Source: Campylobacter ureolyticus (GTDB lineage: Bacteria; Campylobacterota; Campylobacteria; Campylobacterales; Campylobacteraceae). From it: 64,000 nt of DNA. Numbering within the stretch: the first letter of the stretch is position 1; every line of letters starts with the position of its first letter. Below are positions 37,901 through 45,758 of this stretch, in pieces. A program made the position numbers and the translations under genes. The DNA lies in contig NZ_CP053832.1 in the NCBI RefSeq assembly GCF_013372225.1, positions 496,001 through 560,000 of the forward strand. The letters run 5' to 3'. The notes under the pieces were generated by a model, which was not told where the DNA came from, did not search any database, and worked only from the letters and a program-made list of their open reading frames with translations.

Positions 37901-38497
37901 AGTGGAGAAAATATAAATATTTTAGTTCTTGATACAGAGGTCTATTCAAATACTGGCGGACAAAGTTCGAAATCTTCAAGGACTGGATCTATTGCACAAT
38001 TCACAGCTTCTGGAAAAAGAATGCAAAAAAAAGATTTGGGCATTATGATGATGACTTATGGAAATATTTTTGTTGCACAAATTAACTCAAATGCCTCACA
38101 AGCAAATACAATAAAGGCAATTATTGCAGCTGAAGCTTATGATGGACCTAGCTTAATTATAGCATATAGCCCATGTATTGCTCATGGTATAAAAGGCGGA
38201 CTTGGATATTCTGGAAATCAGGCAGAACTTGCCACAAAATGTGGATATTGGCCAACCTATACTTATGATCCTGCTTTGATTAAAGAGGGTAAGAACCCTT
38301 TAAAACTAACTTCAAAAGAACCAAATTTTGACCTTTATGAAGAGTTTTTACTAAACGAAACAAGATACAACGCTCTTAAAAAGATAAATCCAGATCATGC
38401 AAAAGAGCTTTTTGAAAGAAATAGGCTTGATGCCATAAGAAGATACAAACAACTAAAGCGTCTTAGCAATGCTGATTATAGCGACGAGCTAGTTTAA
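34949..38497 (+). CDS. por: pyruvate:ferredoxin/flavodoxin oxidoreductase, single-chain
   Basis: This 1182-residue enzyme decarboxylates pyruvate to acetyl-CoA and passes electrons to flavodoxin or ferredoxin. Domains in order: pyruvate-binding alpha part (AAYASYAFTEVAGIYPITPS), gamma part near 420-600, a ferredoxin-like insert with two 4Fe-4S sites (CIQCNQCVYVCP and CTGCELCAQNCP near 690-755), and the TPP-binding beta part (ACPGCGETPY, GGDGWAYDIGFGG). AAAGGAG precedes the ATG. The usual Campylobacter electron carrier, FldA, is encoded three genes downstream. Confidence 0.97.
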   Translation: MNNKITKTMDGNEAAAYASYAFTEVAGIYPITPSSPMADYTDVWASMGKKNIFGMPVKVVEMQSEAGAAGSVHGSLQVGALTTTYTASQGLLLKIPNMYKIAGQHLPCVIHVAARSLAAQALSIFGDHQDIYACRQTGFAMLASDSVQEVMDLAGVAHLSAIKGKVPFLHFFDGFRTSHEIQKVEVIDYSDFERLLDKDAVKEFRDNALNPNHPKTRGTAQNDDIYFQTRELSNRFYDELPDIVANYLKEISKITGRDYRPFNYYGEHDATRIIIAMGSVNQALEEVVDYLNKKGEKVGLIKVHLYRPFSLKYLFDVMPKSVQKIAVLDRTKEAGSIGEPLYLDVKAAFYGKDNSPLIVGGRYGLSSKDTDPAQLIAVFDELKKDNPKNGFTIGINDDVTHTSLKVGEKISLGNDDDIECLFYGLGADGTVGANKNSIKIIGDKTNLYAQAYFAYDSKKSGGYTRSHLRFGKKPIRSTYLVSNPHFVACSVASYLEIYDVIDGIRENGTFLLNSIWDAKETVEKLPNKVKKILALKNVNFFIINATKLAHDIGLGNRTNTIMQSAFFKLANIIPFDEAKNYMKEYAKKTYGKKGDKIIEMNYKAIDEGADKLIQVKVDKEWVNLEDEIKKEDFYKGSEFVENIVKPMNSARGDNLPVSAFLGYEDGSFEAGTTKYEKRGVGVTVPKWIKENCIQCNQCVYVCPHAVIRAFLLDEDEEAKANLSDDLLEAKGKELKGLKYKIQVSPLDCTGCELCAQNCPSKEKSLVMVPLEEELKKGEQEKADFLFENVKYKDDLMNKQSVKGIGFSRPYFEFHGACPGCGETPYITLLTRLYGDHLIIANATGCSSIYGGSAPSTPYTKDETGKGVAWANSLFEDNAEFGMGMKVANETIRHRIENIMLDNIDKVPNNLKALYNDWITNKFDFFKSNEISKTLVPILKQNQNIESVKEILNLKDYLPNISQWIIGGDGWAYDIGFGGLDHALASGENINILVLDTEVYSNTGGQSSKSSRTGSIAQFTASGKRMQKKDLGIMMMTYGNIFVAQINSNASQANTIKAIIAAEAYDGPSLIIAYSPCIAHGIKGGLGYSGNQAELATKCGYWPTYTYDPALIKEGKNPLKLTSKEPNFDLYEEFLLNETRYNALKKINPDHAKELFERNRLDAIRRYKQLKRLSNADYSDELV

Positions 38498-38510
38498 AAC
38501 ACATTTAAAT

Positions 38511-38540
38511 TTGAAAGTCTTTACTAAAAAAGACTTTCAA
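38511..38540 (+). terminator. hairpin after the POR gene
   Basis: TTGAAAGTCTTT (38511-38522) pairs perfectly with AAAGACTTTCAA (38529-38540) around a 6-nt loop, 14 nt after the stop codon. No strong T-run follows on the plus strand, so it may terminate less efficiently or protect the mRNA end. Confidence 0.6.
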
Positions 38541-38695
38541 AAATTTATAATAAATTCATTTAATTTACAACATCTTTTCAATATAAAATTTAAAACTCAA
38601 CATTTTTTAATTAATATTTAAAAACGATAATGAGTATCAGATTTTTTTAAGTAATAATTTTATATAATATCTAAAAATAACAATAAGGAGAATAA

Positions 38696-39013
38696 ATGTC
38701 AGTTTTAGTCATAGGAGCTGATGAAATAACACCTATTAAAGCTGTTTTAAAAGATCTTGGAGCTAGTAAGATAGAGCACTGGGATGCTAGAAATGAAAAC
38801 AGAGTTAACAGAAAGTCAATTCCTCAAGATGTTGAATGTGTGGTTATGTTAACTTCATTTTTAAATCACAATACTATGAAAAAAATTAAAAGTGATGTTA
38901 AGAAAAGAAAAATTCCTTTAGTTTGCGCTAAAAGAAGTGTGAGCTGTGTATTTTGTGAGTTTTGTAAAATTTTTAATTTAAATAAAGAATTTTGTTCACA
39001 AACTGGTTGCTAA
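38696..39013 (+). CDS. DUF2325 domain protein
   Basis: A 105-residue protein with a Rossmann-like start SVLVIGADEITPIKAVLKDLG and a cysteine-rich end (CAKRSVSCVFCEFC, then CSQTGC). DUF2325 proteins are small, possibly metal- or nucleotide-binding; function unknown. AAGGAG precedes the ATG. In C. jejuni the same gene (Cj1384c) clusters with fldA. Confidence 0.82.
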   Translation: MSVLVIGADEITPIKAVLKDLGASKIEHWDARNENRVNRKSIPQDVECVVMLTSFLNHNTMKKIKSDVKKRKIPLVCAKRSVSCVFCEFCKIFNLNKEFCSQTGC

Positions 39014-39016
39014 GAG

Positions 39017-39709
39017 ATGAAATTTGGTTTTTTAGCTGGAGGTGGCGAGTTTGTGCCAAGTGTTTTTAAGGAATTTTCAAAAGAAGAAATTAGACTTTTT
39101 TTTCTAGTTTTTTATAATGCTTTTGTAGAAGATGATTTGAAAATTCCTTTAAAATATGCAAAATTAGCTAATTCTTTAGAAGAAATTTTTTTACTTTACA
39201 TAGCAGAGTTTTTACCGAAAAACCCAACTTGTAAAATTTCAAATAAAATTTATGAAGAACATGCTAGTAAAAACTACTCTTTTTTGCTTAGCACGCCAAA
39301 AGATAGCGTAGCTAAGATAATAAAAATGATTTATTATAAAAATTTAAAAGGGCTAATTTTTGAAGCAGATTTTATGTTTAAAAACTATGTTTTTAATAAA
39401 ATTTATAAAACCCATCTGGGAAAAAATATTTTCATAAAAGATGAGATTTTATATCTAAAAAAACCAAATAATGGATATTTGTGTGTTATGCCTTGTTTTA
39501 ATAAATTTGATTTAAAGGAAAAAGATTTACAAGAAAAGATAAATTTTGCTTTTAGTTTAAGTAACCAGTTACACGAAATATACATAGTTTTGCCTAGGCA
39601 AAAAGGATTTTGCAGGCATTTACAAATACAAGGACCAATTTTAGATGGTAAAAAAAGTATAAAGTTGGTTCCTTATTCAATTACAAATAAAATAATTCAA
39701 AGGAGTTAA
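39017..39709 (+). CDS. Campylobacter-specific hypothetical protein
   Basis: A 230-residue protein without signal peptide or clear membrane helices. It begins KFGFLAGGGEFVPSVFKEFSKEEI. No catalytic motif is recognised. It sits between the DUF2325 gene (3 nt gap) and fldA (1 nt gap), the same place as C. jejuni Cj1383c, so a link with flavodoxin or redox metabolism is possible. Confidence 0.7.
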   Translation: MKFGFLAGGGEFVPSVFKEFSKEEIRLFFLVFYNAFVEDDLKIPLKYAKLANSLEEIFLLYIAEFLPKNPTCKISNKIYEEHASKNYSFLLSTPKDSVAKIIKMIYYKNLKGLIFEADFMFKNYVFNKIYKTHLGKNIFIKDEILYLKKPNNGYLCVMPCFNKFDLKEKDLQEKINFAFSLSNQLHEIYIVLPRQKGFCRHLQIQGPILDGKKSIKLVPYSITNKIIQRS

Positions 39710-39710
39710 T

Positions 39711-40208
39711 ATGAGTTTGGCGATAGTTTATGGAAGTTCAATGGGAAATACTGAAAATGCAGCAAACCTAATATGTGAAAAACTAGGCATAAAAGCTGAT
39801 GTTTTGGATGTGGCAAACACAAGTGTAGATACAATAAATGGTTATGATAAATTAATCTGTGGTACTTCTACTTGGAATAATGGCGATATGCAAGATGATT
39901 GGGATAGTTTTGATTTTGCTTCACTAAAGCTTAGCGGAAAAACTGTAGCTGTTTTTGGCGTAGGAGATAGTCAGGGTTATAGTGATGAGTTTTGCAATGG
40001 TATGGCTAAGCTTTTCAATGAACTTAAAAATGCAGGAGCTAATTTAGTTGGAGAGATAAGCACTGATGGATATAGCTTTGATGAAAGTGAGGCTTTAAAT
40101 AATAATGGTAACTTTGTTGGTTTAGCTCTTGATTATGATAACGAAGAGGAAATGAACGAGCAAAGGATTGATAGTTGGATCAAAATTATAAAACCTCTGT
40201 TTTCTTAG
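39711..40208 (+). CDS. fldA: flavodoxin
   Basis: A 165-residue long-chain flavodoxin with the FMN phosphate loop YGSSMGNTENAA, the isoalloxazine loop TSTWNNGDMQDDW and the GVGDSQGYSDEFC segment. It is the probable electron acceptor of the pyruvate oxidoreductase encoded upstream. AAAGGAG precedes the ATG. Confidence 0.96.
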   Translation: MSLAIVYGSSMGNTENAANLICEKLGIKADVLDVANTSVDTINGYDKLICGTSTWNNGDMQDDWDSFDFASLKLSGKTVAVFGVGDSQGYSDEFCNGMAKLFNELKNAGANLVGEISTDGYSFDESEALNNNGNFVGLALDYDNEEEMNEQRIDSWIKIIKPLFS

Positions 40209-40210
40209 AT

Positions 40211-40241
40211 TAAATTTGGTGTTTTTTAAACACCAAATTTA
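40211..40241. terminator. bidirectional terminator between fldA and the minus-strand membrane protein gene
   Basis: AAATTTGGTGTTT and AAACACCAAATTT form a perfect 13-bp stem with a TTT loop (arms extend one more pair). It serves two convergent genes; the stop codon of the minus-strand gene (40239-40241) lies within the right arm. Confidence 0.85.
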
Positions 40242-41129
40242 AATCTCATTTTTACTTTTACAAATTTTTAAAAATTCTCTAAATTTATCTTTATCAACAA
40301 TCATATTTTCATAGATATTTTGTGGAATTTCACTATCTAGGAGTATGAAGCTTAAATATACTTTCCCATCACTTTTTATCAGTAAAACTTCTTTTTCATC
40401 GCTAATTTTTTCTTGGTAAATTATGCTTGCATTGCTTTGATACTCGTTTTTATAAAGCTCATTGTGAGTTTTTATCTCTTTGTTAAGCATTTTTTCTTCA
40501 AAATTTTCTTCTTTATCTGGTTTATCGTCTTTAATATCATCATAATCATCTAAATCATTTGATGTTTCATTTGCTTCTTCTTTATCTTGTCTATTTTCCA
40601 TAGCGTTACTAAAAGTATCAAATTCTTCGTTTTGTTTTTTTATTTTTTTATAAATTATAAAGGCTATTATAAAAATTAAAAACACAATAGCGATTAAAAA
40701 CTTATAAATACCACTTGATTTTTCACTACTTTTTTTATCATCTTTTAAAACTTTACTAGTGTTATTTACTATTTTATTTGTAAATTTGACATTTAGCTCT
40801 AACCCATCTTGTAAGATAGAAGCATTTGTTTCTAAATTTGGACTACCTTTTATGCTTATTTCGGCATTATTTTTATTGTTTTGAATTACAAATTCTTTTA
40901 TAATATTTGAGTTTAATTGGTTTGTAAATTTCTCATTAGTTTGAGTGTTTTCAAGTATGATAATAAGATTATCTTTATCTTTTTTTTCAAATATTCCACC
41001 TTCAAAAGCTGAGTCGAAAAAAAGTTTTAAAACTACATCATTATCGTTTTCAACAGTATCATATTTCATCAAAGTTGCTGAGTTTAAAAAACTAAATAGC
41101 ACAAAAATGCTAAAAATTATTTTTTTCAT
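40239..41129 (-). CDS. membrane-anchored protein of unknown function
   Basis: The 296-residue product starts best at ATG 41129, with AAGGATT just upstream; an earlier in-frame start at 41153 overlaps trpA. It has a signal peptide (KKIIFSIFVLFSFLNSA), a periplasmic part of about 120 residues, one membrane helix (FLIAIVFLIFIIAFIIY), and a very acidic, probably disordered cytoplasmic linker before a small C-terminal domain (SDGKVYLSFILLD). No family recognised. It is the last gene of the trp transcription unit. Confidence 0.7.
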   Translation of the reverse strand: MKKIIFSIFVLFSFLNSATLMKYDTVENDNDVVLKLFFDSAFEGGIFEKKDKDNLIIILENTQTNEKFTNQLNSNIIKEFVIQNNKNNAEISIKGSPNLETNASILQDGLELNVKFTNKIVNNTSKVLKDDKKSSEKSSGIYKFLIAIVFLIFIIAFIIYKKIKKQNEEFDTFSNAMENRQDKEEANETSNDLDDYDDIKDDKPDKEENFEEKMLNKEIKTHNELYKNEYQSNASIIYQEKISDEKEVLLIKSDGKVYLSFILLDSEIPQNIYENMIVDKDKFREFLKICKSKNEI

Positions 41130-41130
41130 T

Positions 41131-41895
41131 TTAATCCTTAAAAATTTCATCAATTCTTACTAAAGCTTCTTCCACACTAAATTTGTTTAAAAGTTTAACT
41201 ATAGATGTTCCTACTATAACTCCATCAGCATACGTTTTAGTTAGTTTTACATCTTCATTTGTTCTTATACCAAATCCAACAGCAATTGGCAAATCGCTCG
41301 CTTTTTTAATATCAGATATCATATTTTTTAGTCTGCTTATTGGGGTTTGTTTGCCACCTGTTACGCCAATTGAGCCAATTGCATATATAAATCCACTCGA
41401 TTTTTCTAAAAGTTTTTTTAATCTGTATTCTGACGTTATGCTTATAAGTGGAATTAAGCTAATTTCATATTTTTTACAAATTTCAAAAAGCTCATCGCTT
41501 TCCTCACAAGGAAGATCTGGAACTATAAGACCGCTAATGCCTACCTCTTTTGCTTTTTTTACGAAATTTTCTAACCCATAGCAAAAAATTAAATTATAAT
41601 AAACTAAAAAAACTAAGCATTTATTAGTTTTACATTCTCTTAGCATTTCAAATACTTTATCAGTATTTACATCATTTTGACAAGCCTTAAAGCTTGCATC
41701 AAATATGACTTTGCCATCAGCTAAAGGATCGGTGTATGGAATACCAAGTTCAAGAATGTCAATTGAACACTTATCAAGATTATTAATAAGTTCTTTTGTA
41801 TAGTTTAAATCTGGATATCCAGCAACTATATAACCAATATTTGCTTTTTTGCCATTTTTTAATTTTTTGTCAAAAGACTCTTTTATTTTATCCAT
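41131..41895 (-). CDS. trpA: tryptophan synthase alpha chain
   Basis: TrpA splits indole-glycerol phosphate to indole, which is channelled to TrpB. The 254-residue TIM barrel has the catalytic glutamate in [15 protein letters not shown], the loop [12 protein letters not shown] and the phosphate site [10 protein letters not shown]. It overlaps trpB by 8 nt. Confidence 0.97.
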   Translation of the reverse strand: MDKIKESFDKKLKNGKKANIGYIVAGYPDLNYTKELINNLDKCSIDILELGIPYTDPLADGKVIFDASFKACQNDVNTDKVFEMLRECKTNKCLVFLVYYNLIFCYGLENFVKKAKEVGISGLIVPDLPCEESDELFEICKKYEISLIPLISITSEYRLKKLLEKSSGFIYAIGSIGVTGGKQTPISRLKNMISDIKKASDLPIAVGFGIRTNEDVKLTKTYADGVIVGTSIVKLLNKFSVEEALVRIDEIFKD

Positions 41896-43069
41896 AAATT
41901 TTTCCTTTTTTATAGTTCATTACAGTATCCATATCTTTATCGCCTCTACCTGAAACATTTACAACTATTGTTGATTTTTTACTTAGTTTAGGACAAAGTT
42001 TTTCTAAGTATGCTAGGGCATGAGCACTTTCAATAGCTGGTATAATTCCTTCTTTTTGCGATAAAAGTTTTAAAGCATTTATGCATTCATCATCAGTTAC
42101 TGCATAATAATTTGCTCTTTTTGTTTTAAATAGATTTGAATGTTCTGGTCCAACACCAGGATAATCAAGTCCTGCAGAAATACTATGCACAGGTAAAATT
42201 CTACCAAATTTATCCTGTAAAACAATAGTTTTCATGCCATGTATTATTCCTTCTTTTCCATTTGTAAGAGTTGCTGCGTTGTATGGTGTACTTGCTCCAA
42301 GACCACCTGCTTCAACACCTATTAAGTTTATATTTTTATCATCCAAAAAAGCTGAAAATATTCCCATTGCATTGCTTCCGCCGCCAACACAAGCGATTAT
42401 ATAATCAGCATTTATACCTTTTTCTTTTAGTTGGAATTTTGTTTCATTTCCAATTATGCTTTGAAAATCTCTTACCATGGTAGGATATGGATGTGGTCCA
42501 ACAACTGAGCCAATTACATAAAAAACACTTTCTATTTCATTAACCCATGCTTGGATTGCTGCTGTGGTAGCTTCTTTTAATGTTTTTAAACCATCTTTTA
42601 TTTCGACTACATTAGCACCTAGAAGTTTCATTCGAAATTTATTAAGCTCTTGTCTTTGAGCATCGACTTCACCCATATAAACATCACACTCAAGTCCTAA
42701 AAGTGCTGCAGCTGTAGCTGTGGCTACTCCGTGCTGTCCAGCTCCTGTTTCAGCAATCACTTTCTTTTTACCCATTTTTTTTGCTAGTAAAGTTTGGCCT
42801 AGGGCGTTGTTTATTTTATGTGCTCCTGTATGATTTAAATCTTCTCTTTTTAAGTAAATTTCATGCCCATAGTATTTACTTAAATTTTTGGCATGATACA
42901 AAGGAGTTGGGCGTCCAACATACTCTTTTAAAAGATAATTAAGCTCATCTTTAAACTCTTTTGATTTTGCTATTTTTTTATATGCACTTTCAAGTTCTTC
43001 AACTGCAAACATTGCGGTTTCTGGAATAAATTGACCACCAAAATCACCAAAATATGCTTTTTTATTCAT
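41888..43069 (-). CDS. trpB: tryptophan synthase beta chain
   Basis: TrpB condenses indole with serine using PLP. The 393-residue protein has [13 protein letters not shown] at the N-terminus, the PLP lysine in HTGAHKINN, the phosphate-binding loop GGGSNAMG and [10 protein letters not shown] at the C-terminus. Length is normal. trpF lies 60 nt upstream. Confidence 0.98.
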   Translation of the reverse strand: MNKKAYFGDFGGQFIPETAMFAVEELESAYKKIAKSKEFKDELNYLLKEYVGRPTPLYHAKNLSKYYGHEIYLKREDLNHTGAHKINNALGQTLLAKKMGKKKVIAETGAGQHGVATATAAALLGLECDVYMGEVDAQRQELNKFRMKLLGANVVEIKDGLKTLKEATTAAIQAWVNEIESVFYVIGSVVGPHPYPTMVRDFQSIIGNETKFQLKEKGINADYIIACVGGGSNAMGIFSAFLDDKNINLIGVEAGGLGASTPYNAATLTNGKEGIIHGMKTIVLQDKFGRILPVHSISAGLDYPGVGPEHSNLFKTKRANYYAVTDDECINALKLLSQKEGIIPAIESAHALAYLEKLCPKLSKKSTIVVNVSGRGDKDMDTVMNYKKGKIYG

Positions 43070-43129
43070 GTACTACCTTCTTTTTTGTATGATTATATAT
43101 AAATTTATTTAAATTTAAGCTAATATTCA

Positions 43130-43750
43130 CTATTTATATTCGTTTTCTTTCAAAATTTTTAAAATTTCCATTATTAATTTAGGATCTTTGATACCGTTTT
43201 TATCTTCAACAAGGCTATTTATATCTAAAATTTTTGGATTATACTTTGCAGCTTCTAAGACATTATTAGCGCATATTCCTCCAGCCATAATAAAGCTAAA
43301 TGGTTCTAGGTTTTTTAAAATTTCCCAACAAAAATTGACTCCATTTCCACCAAGTTTTTTTCCTTTGTAATCAAATAATGCTAAATCGAATTTAGAATTT
43401 TTTAAATTCGGTAAAACATCTAGAACGTTAAAAACTTTCCAAACTTTTATATTGTTTTTATTCAAATTTTTATATAAGTTTAAACTATAATCCCCGTAAA
43501 TTTGAGCAGCATAAAGTTTTGCTTTTAATGAGTTGTTTAAAATTTCATCTTCTTTTGAATTTGCAAAAACCCCAACACATTTTTTACCACTATTTTTTAC
43601 AAAGTTTGAAATTTCAGTAGCTGTTTTAAGACTAACTTTTCTAATTGATTGGGCAAAAATAACACCTAAATAATCAATATCTAAATTTATAATGCTTTTT
43701 GCCTCCTCAAGGCTTTTAATACCACAAATTTTAACCTCTATTTTTTTCAC
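43130..43750 (-). CDS. trpF: phosphoribosylanthranilate isomerase
   Basis: A 206-residue (beta/alpha)8 enzyme of tryptophan synthesis. The signature VKICGIKSLEEAK holds the catalytic cysteine; YLGVIFAQSIRKVS and FIMAGGICANNV are the other conserved segments. The gene starts 1 nt after the trpD stop, so translation is probably coupled. Confidence 0.93.
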   Translation of the reverse strand: MKKIEVKICGIKSLEEAKSIINLDIDYLGVIFAQSIRKVSLKTATEISNFVKNSGKKCVGVFANSKEDEILNNSLKAKLYAAQIYGDYSLNLYKNLNKNNIKVWKVFNVLDVLPNLKNSKFDLALFDYKGKKLGGNGVNFCWEILKNLEPFSFIMAGGICANNVLEAAKYNPKILDINSLVEDKNGIKDPKLIMEILKILKENEYK

Positions 43751-43751
43751 A

Positions 43752-44771
43752 TTAAGCCTTATTTAAATTCTTATAATTTTGATAAAATTCCCAAACTTTT
43801 CCATTTTTTATGGCATTTAAAATGATTTCTTTTGCATCATTTGGACTTTTAACTTTATCGGCACAATACATGCCAAACATTGCATTTAATATGACTATGT
43901 CAAATTTTGCTCCGCTTATTTCACCCTTTAAAGTTGCTTCTAAAATTTTAGCATTTTCATCACCTGTACCACCTTCCATATCTTTGTGAAACGCTCTTTG
44001 AAAACCAAATTGCTCAGGTGTAATTTTATATTCTAAAATTTTACCATCTTTTACTTCATGAACTAGTGTTTCATCACAAATTGTTATTTCATCCATCCCA
44101 TCCATTCCATGAACTACCAAAGCATGTTTTCTTCCTAGATGCATCAAAGTTTCGGCCATTAAACCATTAACTTCTTCTAAATAATTGCCAGCTAGTTGAT
44201 AAGAAAGACTTAGGTTTGGATTTAAAAGTGGTCCTAACATATTAAAAACAGTACCGATTTTTAAGCGGTTACGAACTTCTTTAACTTCGGCTGTAATTTT
44301 GTGAAAAAGTGGTGCATGAAAAAAGGCTAAATTTGTTTTTTCTATAAGTTTTTCGTTTTCTTCTATGCTTGAACTAAAGTGGATATTTAAGGCTGATAGT
44401 GCGTCACTGCTTCCGCTTTTGCTAGTTATTGCTCTATTTCCGTGTTTGGCTATTTTTACACCAAGAGCTGCTAAGATAAATGCTGAGGTTGTCGAAACAT
44501 TTATTGTTTTTAACTTGTCTCCACCAGTTCCTACTATGTCAAAATAATCATTTGGATTATTGTATGTGACTGAGTATTTTAAGATATTTTTAACAAAGGC
44601 AGCCAGACTATCTGGGTAAAGACTTTTTTCACTTATTAAAACTAAAAGCCCTCCGAGTTGAACTATGTCATAATCTTTATTATGTATCGTCTCGCAAATT
44701 ATCCCATAATCGCTACTATCAAGTGGGTAGCCTTTTTGTAGTTTTATCATAAACGGTGCAAAATCTTGCAT
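43752..44771 (-). CDS. trpD: anthranilate phosphoribosyltransferase
   Basis: TrpD joins anthranilate to PRPP. The 339-residue protein has the glycine-rich GTGGDKLKTINVSTTSAF loop, KHGNRAITSKSGSSDAL and FNMLGPLLNP. It is a stand-alone enzyme without the N-terminal TrpG glutaminase fused in C. jejuni TrpD. It heads the minus-strand operon trpD-trpF-trpB-trpA with AAAGGA before the ATG; no trpE or trpG precedes it. Confidence 0.96.
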   Translation of the reverse strand: MQDFAPFMIKLQKGYPLDSSDYGIICETIHNKDYDIVQLGGLLVLISEKSLYPDSLAAFVKNILKYSVTYNNPNDYFDIVGTGGDKLKTINVSTTSAFILAALGVKIAKHGNRAITSKSGSSDALSALNIHFSSSIEENEKLIEKTNLAFFHAPLFHKITAEVKEVRNRLKIGTVFNMLGPLLNPNLSLSYQLAGNYLEEVNGLMAETLMHLGRKHALVVHGMDGMDEITICDETLVHEVKDGKILEYKITPEQFGFQRAFHKDMEGGTGDENAKILEATLKGEISGAKFDIVILNAMFGMYCADKVKSPNDAKEIILNAIKNGKVWEFYQNYKNLNKA

Positions 44772-44971
44772 ATTTCATTCCTTTTTTTGCTAAATTTTGT
44801 AAAAAATTAATTAAGCCTGCAGATATAATATTTATATAATAAAATAATGGTTTTTTCTAAAAGCATAAAATTCCCAAAAGTAAATTTCACCACATTATAT
44901 CAAAAAATAACTTTTGCTTATATTTAGCTACTTTTTGATACAATTTTTATAGTTTTATTTTTGGAAAATTT

Positions 44972-45721
44972 ATGGAAAGCTTATTTGATATTTTTATATT
45001 TTTGGTCTTTGGAACTGTTGTTGGTATAATTTCAGGTTTTTTTGGCATAGGGGGTGGAAGTGTTGTTGTGCCAACTATGATTTTTATGGGATATAGTATA
45101 AAAACTGCAGTTGGAGTTTCAGTTGTTCAGATGCTTTTTAGCTCTATTTTTGGCTCATATTTTAATTATAAAGCTGGAAAACTTAGGATAAATGAGGGAA
45201 TTTTTGTTAGTTTTGGAGGGTTTATAGGAGCTATTTTTAGTGGATTTATCGTATCAAATGTCAGTGAAATAGCTTTAGAAATTTTTCTATCATTTGTGCT
45301 TTTAGTTTCAATTTTAAAATTTTTCTTTTCTACTGAGCAGGCTAAAAAAGAGATTGATTCAAAACCACTTTTGTTTTTATTAGGGCTTTTTATAGGAGCT
45401 TTTGCAGTTAGCACTGGTGTTGGTGGAGCTGTTTTTTTAACACCTATTTTAGTAGGATTTATGGGATTTGATATAAAAAAAGCTATTTCGATGGGGTTAT
45501 TTTTTGTAATATTTTCTTCTATATCGGGATTTGTGAGCATGTCATTAAATGGGCTTGTGAATTTTAAATACGGAATTATGCTAGGATTTGGATCGCTTTT
45601 GGGTGTTTATTTTGGTATAAAGTTAAGCCATAGGGTAAATAAAAAATTACAAAAAAACCTTCTTTTAGCCCTATATTTATTAATGCTTTTATTTATGCTT
45701 AAAAAAATTTTTGTGTTATAA
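44972..45721 (+). CDS. TauE/SafE family permease
   Basis: A 249-residue integral membrane protein with about eight helices and the family repeat GIISGFFGIGGGSVVVPTM near residue 18, with a second copy AFAVSTGVGGAVFLTPILV near 140. TSUP-type transporters move sulfur-containing or small organic anions; the substrate here is unknown. It is divergent from trpD. Confidence 0.85.
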   Translation: MESLFDIFIFLVFGTVVGIISGFFGIGGGSVVVPTMIFMGYSIKTAVGVSVVQMLFSSIFGSYFNYKAGKLRINEGIFVSFGGFIGAIFSGFIVSNVSEIALEIFLSFVLLVSILKFFFSTEQAKKEIDSKPLLFLLGLFIGAFAVSTGVGGAVFLTPILVGFMGFDIKKAISMGLFFVIFSSISGFVSMSLNGLVNFKYGIMLGFGSLLGVYFGIKLSHRVNKKLQKNLLLALYLLMLLFMLKKIFVL

Positions 45722-45758
45722 TACCAAATTTAAAATTTTATAAAAGAATAGGAAAATT

